In this document: positions 1 through 8,176 of the stretch, one piece after another
How positions within the stretch are numbered: position 1 is the first letter of the stretch
Layout: every line of letters begins with the position of its first letter
From: Pseudomonas jinjuensis
GTDB taxonomy: Bacteria > Pseudomonadota > Gammaproteobacteria > Pseudomonadales > Pseudomonadaceae
NCBI RefSeq assembly: GCF_900103845.1
Contig: NZ_FNIJ01000002.1
Location: 386,423-450,422, forward strand
Reading direction: 5' to 3'
Length of the DNA stretch: 64,000 nucleotides
Program-made: the position numbers and the translations under genes
Notes under the pieces: generated by a model
What the model was told of the DNA's origin: nothing
What the model saw: only the letters and a program-made list of their open reading frames with translations
Databases searched by the model: none

Positions 1-49
1 AGCGCCGGGGTTCCAGCTCCGTCACAGACAAAAACAAAAGGTGACGTTA

Positions 50-1459
50 ATGACGTGTGACACCCAGCACGCAGGCCAGCTCCAGCGCGGCCTGAAGAAT
101 CGCCATATCCAGCTGATCGCCCTCGGCGGCGCCATCGGCACCGGCCTGTTCCTCGGCTCCGCCGGGGTGATCAAGTCGGCCGGGCCGTCGATGATCCTCG
201 GCTACGCCATCGCCGGCTTCATCGCCTTTCTGATCATGCGCCAGCTCGGCGAGATGATCGTCGAGGAGCCGGTGGCCGGTTCCTTCAGCCACTTCGCGCA
301 CAAGTACTGGGGCGGCTTCGCCGGCTTCCTCTCCGGCTGGAACTGCTGGGTGCTGTACATCCTGGTGGGCATGTCGGAACTGACCGCGGTCGGCAAGTAC
401 ATCCACTACTGGTGGCCGGACGTACCGACCTGGGCGACCGCGGCAGCATTCTTCGTGGTGGTCAACGCGATCAACCTGTTCAACGTGAAGGCCTTCGGCG
501 AGACCGAATTCTGGTTCGCCATCATCAAGGTCGTCGCCATCGTCGGCATGATCGCCCTTGGCAGCTGGCTGCTGGTCAGCGGCAACGGCGGCGAGCAGGC
601 CACGGTGAGCAACCTGTGGAGCCACGGCGGCTTCTTCCCCAACGGCATCAGCGGCCTGGTGATGGCCATGGCGATCATCATGTTCTCCTTCGGCGGCCTG
701 GAAATGCTCGGCTTCACCGCCGCCGAGGCCGACCAGCCGAAGACCGTGATCCCCAAGGCGATCAACCAGGTCATCTACCGCATCCTGATCTTCTACATCG
801 GCGCGCTGGTGGTGCTGCTCTCGCTGACCCCGTGGGACAGCCTGCTGCAGACCCTCAACGCCTCCGGCGACTCCTACAGCGGCAGCCCGTTCGTGCAGAT
901 CTTCTCGATGATCGGCAGCGACACCGCCGCCCACGTCCTCAACTTCGTGGTGCTCACCGCCGCGCTGTCGGTCTACAACAGCGGCACCTACTGCAACGGC
1001 CGCATGCTGGTAGGCCTGGCCGAGCAGGGCGATGCGCCGAAGGCGCTGGCCAAGGTCGATGCCCGTGGCGTGCCGGTGCGTTCGCTGCTGGTTTCCGCGG
1101 CGGTGACCTTCCTCGCCGTGCTGGTCAACTACCTGATGCCGGCCCGCGCGCTGGAACTGCTGATGTCCCTGGTGGTGGCGGCGCTGGTGATCAACTGGGC
1201 GATGATCAGCCTGGCGCACCTGAAATTCCGCGGCCAGATGGACCGCCGCGGCGTGCGCACCGGCTTCCGCGCCCTGTGGTACCCGGCGGGCAACTACCTG
1301 TGCCTGGGCTTCGTGCTGTTCATCCTCGGCGTGATGCTGCTGACCCCAGGCATCCAGGTGTCGGTCTACGCCATCCCGGTGTGGCTGCTGGTGATGTTCG
1401 CCTGCTACCGCCTGAAGCGCCCGCTGCCGGCGCGCCAGGCGGTGGCGCTGGCGGACTGA
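50..1459 (+). CDS. aroP: Aromatic amino acid permease (AroP-type APC transporter)
   Basis: Inner-membrane amino acid:proton symporter of the APC superfamily, 469 aa, about 12 hydrophobic segments. The N-terminal run LIALGGAIGTGLFLGSAG is the conserved TM1 signature of AroP/LysP/GabP-type permeases. An aromatic substrate is inferred from resemblance to AroP and from the phenylalanine catabolic genes 2.3 kb downstream; in P. aeruginosa an aroP gene also lies near phhABC (recalled synteny). I chose ATG at 50 over an in-frame GTG at 41 because AAGGTGA ends about six bases before it. Substrate range (Phe/Tyr/Trp) cannot be read from sequence. Confidence 0.88.
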   Translation: MTCDTQHAGQLQRGLKNRHIQLIALGGAIGTGLFLGSAGVIKSAGPSMILGYAIAGFIAFLIMRQLGEMIVEEPVAGSFSHFAHKYWGGFAGFLSGWNCWVLYILVGMSELTAVGKYIHYWWPDVPTWATAAAFFVVVNAINLFNVKAFGETEFWFAIIKVVAIVGMIALGSWLLVSGNGGEQATVSNLWSHGGFFPNGISGLVMAMAIIMFSFGGLEMLGFTAAEADQPKTVIPKAINQVIYRILIFYIGALVVLLSLTPWDSLLQTLNASGDSYSGSPFVQIFSMIGSDTAAHVLNFVVLTAALSVYNSGTYCNGRMLVGLAEQGDAPKALAKVDARGVPVRSLLVSAAVTFLAVLVNYLMPARALELLMSLVVAALVINWAMISLAHLKFRGQMDRRGVRTGFRALWYPAGNYLCLGFVLFILGVMLLTPGIQVSVYAIPVWLLVMFACYRLKRPLPARQAVALAD

Positions 1460-1478
1460 GTTTCCAGCGTTGACCCGT

Positions 1479-1509
1479 CGGCCCGGTCATTCCTAGAGTG
1501 ACCGGGCCG
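1479..1509 (+). terminator. Rho-independent terminator of aroP
   Basis: Perfect 11-bp inverted repeat: CGGCCCGGTCA at 1479-1489 and TGACCGGGCCG at 1499-1509, with a 9-nt loop. It is followed by a T-rich stretch (ATTTCATTT) and starts 20 bases after the aroP stop, so aroP and mliC are probably separate transcripts. Confidence 0.75.
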
Positions 1510-1531
1510 ATTTCATTTCAGAGGGATATCC

Positions 1532-1906
1532 ATGAAAAAAGCACTCTGGCTGCTGGCTGCCGTTCCCGTGTTCCTGGTCGCCTGTGGCGGCGAGGAGCCG
1601 AAGTCCGCGGCGGCGGACGCGCTGGTCCTGCCCGGCGACGCCGAACTCGATTCGCGCAACGTCGAATACAAGTGCGAGGACGGCCGCGACATCACCGTCC
1701 AGTACCTCAACAAGGGCGACAACCGCCTGGCCGTGGTGCCGGTCAGCGACAGCTCGACCCTGGTGTTCGCCAACGTCATCTCCGGCTCCGGCGCGCGCTA
1801 CGCCGCCGCGCAGTACATATGGTGGAGCAAGGGAGCGGAGGCGACGCTGTACAAGGAATGGATGGGCGGCGAGCCGGTGAATGGAGTGGTTTGCAGGGAG
1901 CGGTGA
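1532..1906 (+). CDS. mliC: MliC/PliC-family lysozyme inhibitor lipoprotein
   Basis: Small periplasm-facing lipoprotein, 124 aa, that inhibits C-type lysozyme. A signal peptide ends in a lipobox (LVAC, Cys about residue 13). Both motifs that enter the lysozyme active site in this family are present: SGSGARYAA in the middle and WWSKGAEATLY after it. A Cys near position 45 and one near the C-terminus would form the family disulfide. RBS GAGGGA lies upstream of the ATG. In P. aeruginosa mliC also follows aroP2 (recalled synteny). Confidence 0.88.
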   Translation: MKKALWLLAAVPVFLVACGGEEPKSAAADALVLPGDAELDSRNVEYKCEDGRDITVQYLNKGDNRLAVVPVSDSSTLVFANVISGSGARYAAAQYIWWSKGAEATLYKEWMGGEPVNGVVCRER

Positions 1907-1928
1907 GGAGGACGCTCATGCCGATCCT

Positions 1929-1986
1929 GTAGGAGCGGGCCATGCCCGCGACATCGCGGTCGGTCGTGGGCATGGCCCACTCCTAC
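1929..1986. repeat. REP-like hairpin, GTAGGAGCGGGCCATGCCC type
   Basis: Inverted pair: GTAGGAGCGGGCCATGCCC at the left end and GGGCATGGCCCACTCCTAC at the right, with about 20 bases between. One of many copies of this family in the window. It sits just after mliC, between convergent genes. Confidence 0.8.
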
Positions 1987-2024
1987 AAAAAGCACTATCC
2001 GGCTACACCGGCGCTGAAGGAAAG

Positions 2025-2051
2025 CCGGATCGCCAGCAAGCTGGCTCCTAC
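2025..2051. repeat. Single REP unit
   Basis: Half of the common REP pair: GGATCGCCAGCAAGCTGG followed by CTCCTAC, lying 31 bases before the end of the Tsx-like gene. Confidence 0.7.
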
Positions 2052-2082
2052 GGGTTCCTCCCGCGCCTTCGCGTTTCGAACC

Positions 2083-2973
2083 TCAGAAGGTGAACTCCAC
2101 ATTCACCGTCGGCGTCGAGGTACGGCTCCCTGTGCCGCCATCCACGCCGAACTTGTTGTGCCAGTACTCGTAGCCCACGCCCAGCCATAGATTGGGTTTG
2201 GTCTTCGCGCCGGGGAAGGTGGCGAACATCAGCGACGTGCGCATCAGCGTCTCCGGCGCCGTGTCCTTGTCGAAGTAGTCCTCGCCCTTCTCGCCGACGT
2301 GGTTGACGAAGCCCTGGAACTTCGCCGCGTGGTCGCCGACCTGGAACGGCTTCAGCCAGGTCAGGTTGAACATGTAGGTGCCGTCGAAGGTGTGGTCCGG
2401 ATGCTTCGCGCCGGGGATGCCGGAATGGTTCTTCTCGCGGTAGTAGAGGACGCTCAGGTCGAGCACGGCGGCGCCGTTGAACTTCATGGTCGGGCCGATC
2501 ACCAGGGCGCGCTTCTTCGCCGAGGCCAGGTTGTTGTTGCGGCTGGCGTCGAAGCCGAAGGTCAGCGCGTGGTCCTTCACCAGCCCGGTGCCCAGCGGCA
2601 GGTCGAACACCCGCGAGGCGTACAGCTGGTGGCGATAGACCGCGTAGACCTCGCTGCCGCCGTGGTCGGTGCCCTTGCGCGGGTCGTTGCTGTCGGAGAG
2701 GAATACGTCGACGTTGAAGAAATTGCTGCCGTAGCGGTAGCCGTCGGCATGGCTGAAGCTGTAGATGCGCTTGCTGATGTCGTCCGGATTGTTCGGATTG
2801 GTGAAGTGTTCGCCGTAGCGGAAACCGATGGTGTTGCTGGTCCACTCGAAGAACTTGCCGTCCTCGGCGATGGCGGCATCGGCCTGGAAGCCGGCCGCGA
2901 GGATGGCGCTCAGAACCATTCCGCGATTGATCGAACGATGGCGGGTTGAAGCAGGTGAAACCGGACTGAACAT
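2083..2973 (-). CDS. Tsx-like nucleoside-specific outer-membrane channel
   Basis: Predicted 296-aa outer-membrane beta-barrel of the Tsx/OmpK family (nucleoside-binding porin). The mature part begins near EDGKFFEWTSNTIGFRYG and ends with aromatic VNVEFTF, the C-terminal pattern recognised by BAM. The first 35 or so residues hold a signal sequence. ATG at 2973 is preceded by GAGGTG; a second ATG 18 codons in (MVLSAILAAG) would give a shorter signal peptide and could be the true start. Transcribed away from arfB. Nucleoside transport is inferred from family only. Confidence 0.72.
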   Translation of the reverse strand: MFSPVSPASTRHRSINRGMVLSAILAAGFQADAAIAEDGKFFEWTSNTIGFRYGEHFTNPNNPDDISKRIYSFSHADGYRYGSNFFNVDVFLSDSNDPRKGTDHGGSEVYAVYRHQLYASRVFDLPLGTGLVKDHALTFGFDASRNNNLASAKKRALVIGPTMKFNGAAVLDLSVLYYREKNHSGIPGAKHPDHTFDGTYMFNLTWLKPFQVGDHAAKFQGFVNHVGEKGEDYFDKDTAPETLMRTSLMFATFPGAKTKPNLWLGVGYEYWHNKFGVDGGTGSRTSTPTVNVEFTF

Positions 2974-3197
2974 CGATGCACCTCATGTTGTTTTTGTTAT
3001 GGGGCCGCGCCGCCTCTGTGGGCGTTTGGGACTGGCGATGTTCTAGCGTTTTGTTGGATACGTTGCAATAAGAAAATGTACACAATTTCGTGTACAAAAT
3101 TGATCTCAAAGTCAGGATCGTCGTTGCGGATGCGATGGTTGCTGGTTTGCGCCGGTCGTCGCGTTATCCTGTGACGAACATTCCGCGAAGCGCCGCC

Positions 3198-3611
3198 ATG
3201 CTCATCATTTCCAATTCCGTGCAGATTCCCGACAGCGAGATCGAGCTGACCGCCATCCGCGCCCAGGGCGCCGGCGGGCAGAACGTCAACAAGGTCTCCA
3301 GCGCGCTGCACCTGCGCTTCGACATCCGCGCCTCGTCGTTGCCGGAGTTCTACAAGGAACGCCTGCTGGCGCTGCGCGACCAGCGCATCACCGGCGACGG
3401 CGTGATCGTCATCAAGGCGCAGCAGTACCGCACCCAGGAGCAGAACCGCGAGGACGCGCTGAACCGCCTGGCGGAACTGATCCGCAGCGTGGGCAAGGTG
3501 CAGAAGACGCGCCGGCCGACCAAGCCGACGCTCGGCTCGAAGACGCGCCGCCTGGAAGGCAAGAGCAAGCGCGGGGCGATAAAGGCGGGGCGGGGGAAGG
3601 TGGACTTCTAG
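3198..3611 (+). CDS. arfB: Alternative ribosome-rescue factor ArfB (YaeJ)
   Basis: Codon-independent peptidyl-tRNA hydrolase that frees ribosomes stalled on non-stop mRNA, 137 aa. The catalytic GGQ lies at about residues 27-29 ([10 protein letters not shown]), as in class I release factors. The C-terminal tail is Lys/Arg-rich (KTRRPTKPT ... [13 protein letters not shown]), the part that enters the empty mRNA channel. The frame stays open upstream to 3090, but the conserved protein starts at [11 protein letters not shown], so 3198 is used. Confidence 0.92.
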   Translation: MLIISNSVQIPDSEIELTAIRAQGAGGQNVNKVSSALHLRFDIRASSLPEFYKERLLALRDQRITGDGVIVIKAQQYRTQEQNREDALNRLAELIRSVGKVQKTRRPTKPTLGSKTRRLEGKSKRGAIKAGRGKVDF

Positions 3612-3614
3612 TAG

Positions 3615-3780
3615 GGCGCTCCCGCCGCGTGGCGACGGGAGAGGGGATCAGTACGTAGGGTGGATCACGCTCCATCGATCCACCACGGCCGCGCAGGCGG
3701 CCCCGCAATGGTGGATGGAAGAGCGCCATCCACCCTACGCCTGGCGCTCCCGCCGGGTGGCGACGGGAGCGGTGGATCAG
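3615..3780. repeat. GTAGGGTGG palindromic element flanked by 37-bp direct repeats
   Basis: A palindromic element (3655-3738, GTAGGGTGGATC to CCATCCACCCTAC) lies between two near-identical copies of a segment starting GGCGCTCCCGCCG and ending GGATCAG (3615-3651 and 3743-3780). The second copy runs into the phhC stop codon. The flanks look like a duplication made when the element arrived, or like parts of a larger composite repeat. Confidence 0.65.
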
Positions 3781-4970
3781 CAGACGCTGGCGATCGCCGC
3801 CGCCAGCGCTTCCAGATGCCGCGCATCCAGCCCGGCGACGTTCGCCCGGCCGCTGCCGACCATGTACACGCTGTGCTCCTCGCGCAGGCGGCGCACCTGC
3901 TCCGGCGTCAGGCCGGTGTAGGAGAACATGCCGCGCTGGATGGCGACGTGGGCGAAGCGCTCGGCCAGTCCATGCGGGCGCAGCGCCTCGACCAGGCCCA
4001 GGCGCAGGCTGGCGATGCGTTCGCGCATGGCGTCCACTTCCTCCAGCCAGATGGCCTTCAGCTCGGGGTTGCAGAGGATGGTGGCGACCACTTCTGCGCC
4101 GTGGGCCGGCGGGGTGGACCAGAGGTTGCGCGCCAGGTAGGCGAGCTGGCTGCGCACGTCGGTGAGCTGGCCGGCGTTGGCGGCGCAGACGATCAGCGCA
4201 CCGACGCGGTCGCGATACAGCCCGAAGTTCTTCGAGCAGGAGCTGGTGATCAGCAGTTCCGGCAGGCTGTCGGCGAACAGGCGCACGGCGCGCGCGTCCT
4301 CCTCCAGGCCGTCGCCGAAGCCCTGGTAGGCGAAGTCGATCAGCGGCAGCAGCTCGCGCCGCTTGACCACGTCCAGCACCCGCTGCCAGTCGTTGTAGGC
4401 CAGGTCGAAGCCGGTCGGGTTGTGGCAGCAGGCGTGCAGCAGCACCACGTCGCCATGGGGCACGTGCTCCAGCGCGGCGAGCATGCCCTCGACGTCGAGA
4501 TGATTGTCGGCGCCGACATAGGGGTAGTAGCCGATGCGCACGCCGGCGGCGGCGAAGATGGTTTCGTGGATCGGCCAGGTCGGATCGCTCAGCCACACGC
4601 CGCGGCCGGGCAGGCAGCGGGCGATGAAGTCCGCCGCCAGGCGCAGGGCGCCGGTGCCGCCGGGCGTCTGGGTGGCGTCGGCGCGCTGGCTGGCGAGCAG
4701 CCGCGAGTCGCTGCCCAGCACCAGCTCGCACAGGCGCGCGGCGAACAGCGCGTCGCCGTGGCCGCCGACGTAGCTCTTGGTGGTCTCGTGCTCCACCAGG
4801 TGTTTTTCGGCGAGCTTCACCGCGCGCGGGATCGGCGTCAGGCCCTGGGCGTCCTTGTAGACGCCGACGCCGAGGTCCAGCTTGGCCGGATTCGGATCGG
4901 CGCGGAACGCATCGATCAGGCCGAGGATGGGGTCGCCCGGAATCCGGGTGACCTGGGCGAAATGGTTCAT
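3777..4970 (-). CDS. phhC: Aromatic amino acid aminotransferase PhhC
   Basis: PLP-dependent class I aminotransferase, 397 aa, catalysing tyrosine/phenylalanine transamination in the phh catabolic operon. It begins [18 protein letters not shown] and carries [10 protein letters not shown] (substrate-side loop), [19 protein letters not shown] and the PLP-lysine motif [14 protein letters not shown]. The frame is open far upstream, but the start at 4970 overlaps the phhB stop by 4 bases (ATGA), indicating translational coupling. Third gene of phhABC; keto-acid products would feed homogentisate degradation. Confidence 0.9.
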   Translation of the reverse strand: MNHFAQVTRIPGDPILGLIDAFRADPNPAKLDLGVGVYKDAQGLTPIPRAVKLAEKHLVEHETTKSYVGGHGDALFAARLCELVLGSDSRLLASQRADATQTPGGTGALRLAADFIARCLPGRGVWLSDPTWPIHETIFAAAGVRIGYYPYVGADNHLDVEGMLAALEHVPHGDVVLLHACCHNPTGFDLAYNDWQRVLDVVKRRELLPLIDFAYQGFGDGLEEDARAVRLFADSLPELLITSSCSKNFGLYRDRVGALIVCAANAGQLTDVRSQLAYLARNLWSTPPAHGAEVVATILCNPELKAIWLEEVDAMRERIASLRLGLVEALRPHGLAERFAHVAIQRGMFSYTGLTPEQVRRLREEHSVYMVGSGRANVAGLDARHLEALAAAIASVC

Positions 4971-5323
4971 TTGCGGCCCTCGGCGGTTTTCGCCACCTCG
5001 TCGGTGCGGGCGGCCATGATGAAGTCGTTGCGGTGCAGGCCCTTGATCGAGTGGCTCCACCAGGTGACGGTGACCTTGCCCCACTCGGTCAGCAGGCCGG
5101 GGTGGTGGCCTTCCGCCTCGGCGATCTCGCCGACCGCGTTGGTGAACGCCAGGGCATGTTTGAAGTTCTTGAACAGGAAGACCTTTTCCAGCTCCATGTG
5201 GCCGTCGCGGACCTCGATGTTCCAGTCCGGGATCTGCTTGATCAGCTCGGCCAGTTCTTCGTCGGAAACCTTCGGTGCATCGGCGCGGCAGGCTTCGCAA
5301 TGGGCTTGGGTGAGGGCGGTCAT
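4967..5323 (-). CDS. phhB: Pterin-4a-carbinolamine dehydratase PhhB
   Basis: 118 aa, PCD/DCoH family. It regenerates the pterin cofactor after each round of PhhA. The family core is visible: [27 protein letters not shown], containing the active-site HHP, then [21 protein letters not shown]. The start at 5323 is preceded by AAGGAG. Lies 155 bases after phhA with a REP hairpin between, and overlaps phhC by 4 bases. Confidence 0.93.
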   Translation of the reverse strand: MTALTQAHCEACRADAPKVSDEELAELIKQIPDWNIEVRDGHMELEKVFLFKNFKHALAFTNAVGEIAEAEGHHPGLLTEWGKVTVTWWSHSIKGLHRNDFIMAARTDEVAKTAEGRK

Positions 5324-5395
5324 GGGGTTCTCCTTATCGATCTTGTGGGGCAAGGCGCACGCAAATCCGCCTTGAAGATTAGTTCGTCGTTTGCT

Positions 5396-5462
5396 GTAGG
5401 AGCGGGCCATGCCCGCGAAGATCGCCGCTGCGATTCCTGTCGCGGGCATGGCCCGCTCCTAC
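5396..5462. repeat. REP-like hairpin inside the phh operon
   Basis: Inverted pair GTAGGAGCGGGCCATGCCCGC and its complement ending CCCGCTCCTAC. It lies between phhA and phhB, where a stable mRNA hairpin could protect the phhA transcript or lower downstream expression. Confidence 0.75.
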
Positions 5463-5478
5463 GGAAAGGCGTACGGCG

Positions 5479-6267
5479 TCAGGCCGCCTGCTTCGGCGGA
5501 AACTTCGGCGCGTGCAGGCCCATCTGCATGGCCTGGTGGACCATCGCCATGATGTCCTCATGGGCCAGGTCGAACAGGCGCTTGAGTTCCGGCAGCACGA
5601 AGTACAGCGGCTGTAGGATGTCGATGCGGTACGGCGTGCGCATCGCTTCCAGCGGGTCGAACGGCTGGTGCTCGGGCTCGCCGGACAGGCAGTAGACGGT
5701 TTCCTTCGGCGACGAGAGGATGCCGCCGCCGTAGATGCGCTTGCCCCGGGAGGTTTCCACCAGGCCGAATTCGATGGTCATCCAGTACAGGCGGGCGAGG
5801 TAGACGCGCTCTTCCTTGCTCGCCTTGAGGCCGAGCTTGCCGTAGGTGTGGGTGAATTCGGCGAACCAGGGGTTGGTCAGCAGCGGGCAGTGGCCGAAGA
5901 TCTCGTGGAAGATGTCCGGCTCCTGCAGGTAGTCCAGCTCTTCCGGGGTGCGGATGAAGGTGGCGACCGGGAATTGCTGGCTGGCCAGCAGTTCGAAGAA
6001 GGTCTGGAAGGGGATCAGCGCCGGCACCCGGGCGACGCTCCAGCCGGTGGAGGCCTGCAGCACCTTGTTGACTTCGCCCAGCTGCGGGATGCGGTCGTGG
6101 GGCAGGCCGAGCTGCTCGATGCCGTCGAAGTATTCCTGACAGGCGCGGCCCTCGATCACCTTCAACTGGCGGGTGATCAGGGTGTTCCAGACCTCGTGCT
6201 CGGCTTCCGGGTAGTGGATGAAACCGTGCTCGTCTGGTTTGCGGGCCACGTACTGCGTTGCTTTCAT
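5479..6267 (-). CDS. phhA: Phenylalanine 4-hydroxylase PhhA
   Basis: Pterin-dependent iron enzyme, 262 aa, converting L-phenylalanine to L-tyrosine. The iron-binding motif FHEIFGHCPLL supplies two His ligands near residues 120-125; the Glu ligand is in the following YWMTIEFGL segment. Full length for the bacterial family. ATG at 6267 is preceded by GGAGGA. First gene of phhABC, divergent from its activator gene phhR with a 260-bp shared control region. Confidence 0.94.
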   Translation of the reverse strand: MKATQYVARKPDEHGFIHYPEAEHEVWNTLITRQLKVIEGRACQEYFDGIEQLGLPHDRIPQLGEVNKVLQASTGWSVARVPALIPFQTFFELLASQQFPVATFIRTPEELDYLQEPDIFHEIFGHCPLLTNPWFAEFTHTYGKLGLKASKEERVYLARLYWMTIEFGLVETSRGKRIYGGGILSSPKETVYCLSGEPEHQPFDPLEAMRTPYRIDILQPLYFVLPELKRLFDLAHEDIMAMVHQAMQMGLHAPKFPPKQAA

Positions 6268-6377
6268 GGGTCCTCCGGCTCCGAGGCTTTGTTGTTGTGA
6301 TGACCTATGAATAGCGCGCGAAGCGCCCCGGTGGGGTGTCCTGCCGGGGTGCCGGATGGGGGACGGGCGGTCTGATC

Positions 6378-6395
6378 CGTAAGGATTTCTTTACG
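6378..6395. promoter_or_regulatory. Probable PhhR/TyrR box
   Basis: CGTAAGGATTTCTTTACG is an inverted repeat matching the TyrR/PhhR operator TGTAAA-N6-TTTACA at 15 of 18 positions if N is free. It lies in the phhA-phhR intergenic region, 111 bases before the phhA start. A weaker look-alike (TGTCAC-N6-TTGACG) is at 6441-6458. No convincing GG-N10-GC sigma-54 promoter was found nearby. Confidence 0.6.
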
Positions 6396-6527
6396 AATTG
6401 GCGAAAGTCCTACATCGATAAGCTTGCTGCCGCTTCGAAATGTCACATAATCTTGACGGAAATTTCCGCATCCCTTGCGATAGGTCATGGCGGAATTCCC
6501 CTACCAGACTGCTTCCGGGCTCCCTCC

Positions 6528-8087
6528 ATGCGCATCAAGGTGCACTGCCAGAACCGTGTCGGCATCCTTCGCGACATCCTCAACCTGCTGGTCGAGTACG
6601 GCATCAACGTCAACCGCGGCGAGGTCGGCGGCGAGCAGGGCAACGCCATCTACCTGCTCTGCCCGAACCTGATCAACCTGCAGTTCCAGTCGCTGCGGCC
6701 GAAGCTGGAGGCGATCCCCGGGGTGTTCGGCGTGAAGCGCGTCGGCCTGATGCCCAGCGAACGCCGCCACCTGGAACTCAACGCGCTGCTCGCCGCGCTG
6801 GATTTCCCGGTGCTGTCCATCGACATGGCCGGGCAGATAGTCGCGGCGAATCGCGCCGCCGCCCAGCTGCTCGGCGTGCGCGTCGACGAGGTGCCGGGCA
6901 TCCCGCTGTCGCGCTATGTGGAAGACCTCGACCTGCCGGAACTGGTGCGCGCCAACAAGGCCCGCCTCAACGGCCTGCGGGTGAAGGTGAAGGGCGACGT
7001 GTTCCTCGCCGACATCGCCCCGCTGCAGTCGGAGAACGACGAGAACGAGGCGCTGGCCGGCGCCGTGCTGACCCTGCACCGCGCTGACCGCGTCGGCGAG
7101 CGTATCTACAACGTGCGGCGCCTGGAGCTGCGCGGCTTCGACAGCATCTTCCAGAGCTCGCGGGTAATGGCCGCGGTGGTCCGCGAGGCGCGACGCATGG
7201 CGCCGCTGGACGCGCCGCTGCTGATCGAGGGCGAAACCGGCACCGGCAAGGAACTGCTCGCCCGCGCCTGCCACATGGCCAGCCCGCGCGGGCAGTCGCC
7301 GTTCATGGCGCTGAACTGCGCCGGCCTGCCGGAATCCATGGCCGAGACCGAACTGTTCGGCTACGGCCCCGGCGCCTTCGAGGGCGCGCGCCCGGAAGGC
7401 AAGCTCGGCCTGCTCGAACTCACCGCCGGCGGCACCCTGTTCCTCGACGGCGTCGGCGAGATGAGCCCGCGCCTGCAGGCCAAGCTGCTGCGCTTCCTGC
7501 AGGACGGCTGCTTCCGTCGGGTCGGCAGCGACGAGGAGGTCTACCTCGACGTGCGGGTGATCTGCGCGACCCAGGTGGACCTCTCCGAGCTGTGCGCCAA
7601 GGGCGAATTCCGCCAGGACCTCTACCACCGGCTGAACGTACTGTCGCTGCACATCCCGCCGCTGCGCGAATGCCTGGATGGCCTCGAACCGCTGGTCGAG
7701 CACTTCCTCGACCAGGCCAGCCGGCTGATCGGCTGCCCGCTGCCGAAACTCGCCCCCCAGGCCCTCGACCGCCTCGGCCGCTACCACTGGCCGGGCAACG
7801 TGCGGCAGCTGGAGAACGTGCTGTTCCAGGCCGTGTCGCTGTGCGAAGGCGGCACCATCAAGCCCGAGCACATCCGCCTGCCCGACTACGGCGCGCCGCA
7901 CCCGCTGGGCGACTTCTCCCTGGAAGGCGGTCTCGACGCCATCGTCGGCCGCTTCGAAAAGGCCGTGCTGGAACGCCTCTACCGCGAACACCCGAGCAGC
8001 CGCCAGCTCGGCAAGCGCCTCGGCGTGTCGCATACGACGATCGCCAACAAGCTGCGGTATCACGGGATTGGGCAGGACACCGAATAG
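6528..8087 (+). CDS. phhR: PhhR, TyrR-type regulator of aromatic amino acid catabolism
   Basis: Activator of phhABC, 519 aa. Domains: ACT (residues 1-70, starting MRIKVHCQNRVGILRDIL), PAS (about 80-150), AAA+ (about 200-430, Walker A EGETGTGKE, Walker B-like GTLFLDGVGEM) and a C-terminal Fis-type HTH (RQLGKRLGVSHTTIANKLRYHG). The loop that contacts sigma-54 in typical members (GAFTGA) reads GAFEGA, as expected for TyrR/PhhR proteins that work with sigma-70. The frame is open upstream, but the conserved N-terminus fixes the start at 6528. Confidence 0.93.
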   Translation: MRIKVHCQNRVGILRDILNLLVEYGINVNRGEVGGEQGNAIYLLCPNLINLQFQSLRPKLEAIPGVFGVKRVGLMPSERRHLELNALLAALDFPVLSIDMAGQIVAANRAAAQLLGVRVDEVPGIPLSRYVEDLDLPELVRANKARLNGLRVKVKGDVFLADIAPLQSENDENEALAGAVLTLHRADRVGERIYNVRRLELRGFDSIFQSSRVMAAVVREARRMAPLDAPLLIEGETGTGKELLARACHMASPRGQSPFMALNCAGLPESMAETELFGYGPGAFEGARPEGKLGLLELTAGGTLFLDGVGEMSPRLQAKLLRFLQDGCFRRVGSDEEVYLDVRVICATQVDLSELCAKGEFRQDLYHRLNVLSLHIPPLRECLDGLEPLVEHFLDQASRLIGCPLPKLAPQALDRLGRYHWPGNVRQLENVLFQAVSLCEGGTIKPEHIRLPDYGAPHPLGDFSLEGGLDAIVGRFEKAVLERLYREHPSSRQLGKRLGVSHTTIANKLRYHGIGQDTE

Positions 8088-8103
8088 CTCTCGCCACCCC
8101 GAT

Positions 8104-8130
8104 GTAGGAGCCAGCCTGCTGGCGAATCCG
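8104..8130. repeat. Single REP unit upstream of cas3
   Basis: GTAGGAGCCAGCCTGCTGGC followed by GAATCC, a lone REP half between phhR and cas3. The 89-bp gap shows no clear sigma-70 promoter for the cas operon. Confidence 0.65.
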
Positions 8131-8176
8131 GACGAAGAGGGTGGTCGGTTTGTAGCCCACAATCCGAGGAGCTCTT

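Noticed and set aside
47..1219. 390-codon minus-strand frame opposite aroP
   Set aside because: His/Gln-rich antisense product typical of GC-rich shadow frames; aroP is well supported.
6268..6400. Sigma-54 promoter for phhA
   Set aside because: Candidate GG/GC pairs on the minus strand do not keep the TGGCAC-N5-TTGC context, and PhhR has a GAFEGA loop.
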